DNA from: an uncultured Lachnospiraceae bacterium
GTDB taxonomy: Bacteria; Bacillota_A; Clostridia; Lachnospirales; Lachnospiraceae
Reading direction: 5' to 3'
Length of the DNA stretch: 6,644 bases
Assembly (NCBI GenBank): GCA_947302185.1
Contig: CAMYVI010000142.1
Location: 1-6,644, forward strand
The notes under the pieces were generated by a model. The model worked only from the letters and a program-made list of their open reading frames with translations. It had not been told where the DNA came from and did no database searches. Below are positions 5,547-6,644 of the stretch, piece by piece. How positions within the stretch are numbered: position 1 is the first letter of the stretch; each line of letters starts with the position of its first letter. Made by a program: the position numbers and the translations under genes.

Positions 5547-6091
5547 CCCTCAGAACCCCCTGTCTCATAGATAATGCACTCACCGTTCTCAGTCTGATAA
5601 TCATAAAAGTTCCCACCCGCGATTTGGGACAGAATCGCCATGATCGTACCGCCGTGAACGATAAAGCAGGCATCCGTCCCTCCGGTCTTTTCCATTACAC
5701 GGTAAAATCCCGCAAGCGCTCTTTTTTTCATCCGATCCATGGATTCACCGTTGGGAAAAGGAGCGCTGCCTCCGCTGTCTATCCACGACTGATAAAGAGG
5801 GTCTCCGTCGAGATCATCATAATTCTTCATTTCAAAATCTCCGAAGTCGCATTCAATGAATTCCGGCACCGGAACCCGCAGGGATCCGGGAAAAATAATT
5901 TCTGCCGTCTGGATGCACCTCGCAAGAGGGCTGACAAATACCATCAGCGGAGCCTCCGGGTACCGGCCTGCCGCTTTCCTTTCCATAAGGTCTCTTATCC
6001 CTTCCTCACAAAGACTCTCATCTGTGCGGCCTACATATCGTCCTTCAATATTTCCCCGTGTTTTTCCGTGTCTGATAAAAATAAGCTTCAT
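5543..6091 (-). CDS. cobC: Histidine phosphatase, probable alpha-ribazole phosphatase
   Basis: A 182-residue member of the histidine phosphatase (phosphoglycerate mutase-like) superfamily. It has the catalytic RHGKT near the N-terminus (Arg7, His8 as phospho-acceptor), SPLARCIQTAE with Arg58, IECDFGDFE with Glu80 as likely proton donor, PNGES (113-117) and IVHGGT with His146. Length and motifs fit CobC, which removes the 5'-phosphate from alpha-ribazole 5'-phosphate or from adenosylcobalamin 5'-phosphate. The family is promiscuous, and the sequence alone would also allow other small phosphatases. The CobC call rests mainly on the cobS gene directly upstream in the same direction. The ATG at 6091 is preceded by GGGG (6094-6097) and GGAGAG (6100-6105), which supports the start. 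Confidence 0.7.
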   Translation of the reverse strand: MKLIFIRHGKTRGNIEGRYVGRTDESLCEEGIRDLMERKAAGRYPEAPLMVFVSPLARCIQTAEIIFPGSLRVPVPEFIECDFGDFEMKNYDDLDGDPLYQSWIDSGGSAPFPNGESMDRMKKRALAGFYRVMEKTGGTDACFIVHGGTIMAILSQIAGGNFYDYQTENGECIIYETGGSEG

Positions 6092-6113
6092 ATCCCCGTC
6101 TCTCCGATCCGAA

Positions 6114-6202
6114 ATGATTCGTAATCATCTAATGATCAAAACGCCAAAGGTCGATTGCGGATTGTTCCGTACTCACACTCTCCCGCAATCCCGTAATCAT
6201 CT
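6114..6202. repeat. Dyad and 11-base direct repeat between cobS and the phosphatase
   Basis: The cobS/phosphatase gap contains a 6-3-6 dyad, ATGATT-CGT-AATCAT (6114-6128). It also has an exact 11-base direct repeat, CGTAATCATCT, at 6120-6130 and 6192-6202, 72 bases apart. The second copy overlaps the cobS stop codon. The dyad lies about 23 bases before the phosphatase ATG, just upstream of its ribosome binding site. It may be an operator, a weak RNA hairpin or a trace of duplication. Confidence 0.4.
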
Positions 6203-6644
6203 GATAATCTGAAAAATCCATAACAGTATGACAGATGCAAGTTCCGTCATCATTATAAAGCAGCCGCATAAATCTCCTGTCAGGCCTCCGAACTCCTTTT
6301 CTGTACTGACCAGGAAATAAACGGTCAGTATTAGCCCCATCGCTGCAAAAATCGCACCGAGCAGCAAGTCGATATATACAAATACAGCTTCGCACGCAAG
6401 AACCCATAATACCATTATGATCCTCACAGCCCGAAGGCTGCCTGCTTTTGCAAATGACCACGCAATTCCTTCCTTTCTTGCACTTTTTCCGTATACAAGT
6501 GCCGTCCCGGCGAGAGTTCTTGAATAGGCAAAGGCAATTGCATAGGCAATACAGATGCCCCTTTCCGAAAATACGATTTCAGATAAAGAAGCTGCCAGTA
6601 TCAGATAGTAAAGAATCAGCATGATCACTGCGAACGCACCGACA
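6197..6644 (-). CDS. cobS: Adenosylcobinamide-GDP ribazoletransferase CobS, C-terminal part (start outside window)
   Basis: The frame is open from the right edge to the TGA at 6197-6199, giving about 148 residues where CobS is usually about 250, so the N-terminal 40 percent or so is off the window. It is a polytopic inner-membrane protein with several hydrophobic segments. Conserved CobS features are VGAFAVI at the edge (family: G-x-F-G-V-x-A/S), SRTLAGTALV, SARKEGIAWSF (family 'ARKEG') and the C-terminal EFGGLTGDLCGC (family 'GGxTGD', metal/substrate region). The enzyme joins adenosylcobinamide-GDP to alpha-ribazole or its phosphate to make cobalamin or its phosphate. A GTG at 6628 could look like a start, but conserved sequence continues upstream of it. 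The phosphatase gene follows after about 105 bases. Confidence 0.88.
   Translation of the reverse strand, partial: VGAFAVIMLILYYLILAASLSEIVFSERGICIAYAIAFAYSRTLAGTALVYGKSARKEGIAWSFAKAGSLRAVRIIMVLWVLACEAVFVYIDLLLGAIFAAMGLILTVYFLVSTEKEFGGLTGDLCGCFIMMTELASVILLWIFQIIR

Noticed and set aside
5453..6124. A 223-codon open frame on the plus strand
   Set aside because: It is antisense to the histidine phosphatase, which has all family catalytic residues, and its translation shows low-complexity basic sequence without domain features.
6129..6461. A 110-codon minus-strand frame overlapping cobS
   Set aside because: It is in another frame of conserved cobS sequence and shows no family features.
6626..6628. 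GTG at 6628 as the start of a 143-residue membrane protein
   Set aside because: The frame stays open to the window edge and the residues upstream continue CobS-like sequence (VGAFA), so this is an internal codon of a truncated cobS.

Overview
All recognisable genes in this window lie on the minus strand and read right to left. The gene content and families (a Bacillus-type PerR, a short type I phosphomannose isomerase domain, a cellobiose/mannobiose 2-epimerase, a CobS/phosphatase pair, strong AGGAGG-type ribosome binding sites) suggest a Gram-positive anaerobe of the Clostridia. A gut or rumen Lachnospiraceae-like bacterium is the best guess. This is inferred from motifs, not from a database search.

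In transcription order, the right end holds the C-terminal part of cobS (6644 to 6197, start outside the window), then a histidine phosphatase that is probably the alpha-ribazole phosphatase CobC (6091 to 5543). Together they fit the last steps of cobalamin nucleotide-loop assembly. Next is a PerR-like peroxide-sensing Fur-family repressor (5393 to 4992), with its own promoter and a small dyad that may be an autoregulatory operator.

The centre is one 807-residue gene (4857 to 2434). It fuses a ManC-like sugar-1-phosphate guanylyltransferase, a type II phosphomannose isomerase cupin and a complete type I phosphomannose isomerase. The type I metal site looks intact, while the type II cupin has lost expected ligand residues.

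The stretch 1886 to 2433 has no protein gene but is dense with signals. It holds a tRNA-Ser(GGA) with its own promoter and intrinsic terminator, two related palindromic repeats in inverted orientation on either side of the tRNA, and a 21-base direct repeat with a 33-base period. Left of it are a cellobiose/mannobiose 2-epimerase (1885 to 551) and the N-terminal part of a membrane-anchored protein of unknown function (490 to beyond the left edge).

The sugar genes may work together. The epimerase could turn mannobiose into mannosyl-glucose, phosphorolysis elsewhere in the genome would give mannose 1-phosphate, and the fusion protein could send mannose phosphates to GDP-mannose or to fructose 6-phosphate. 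No complete new system is evident. The most unusual items are the three-part fusion with a decayed cupin and the palindromic repeat pair around the tRNA gene.
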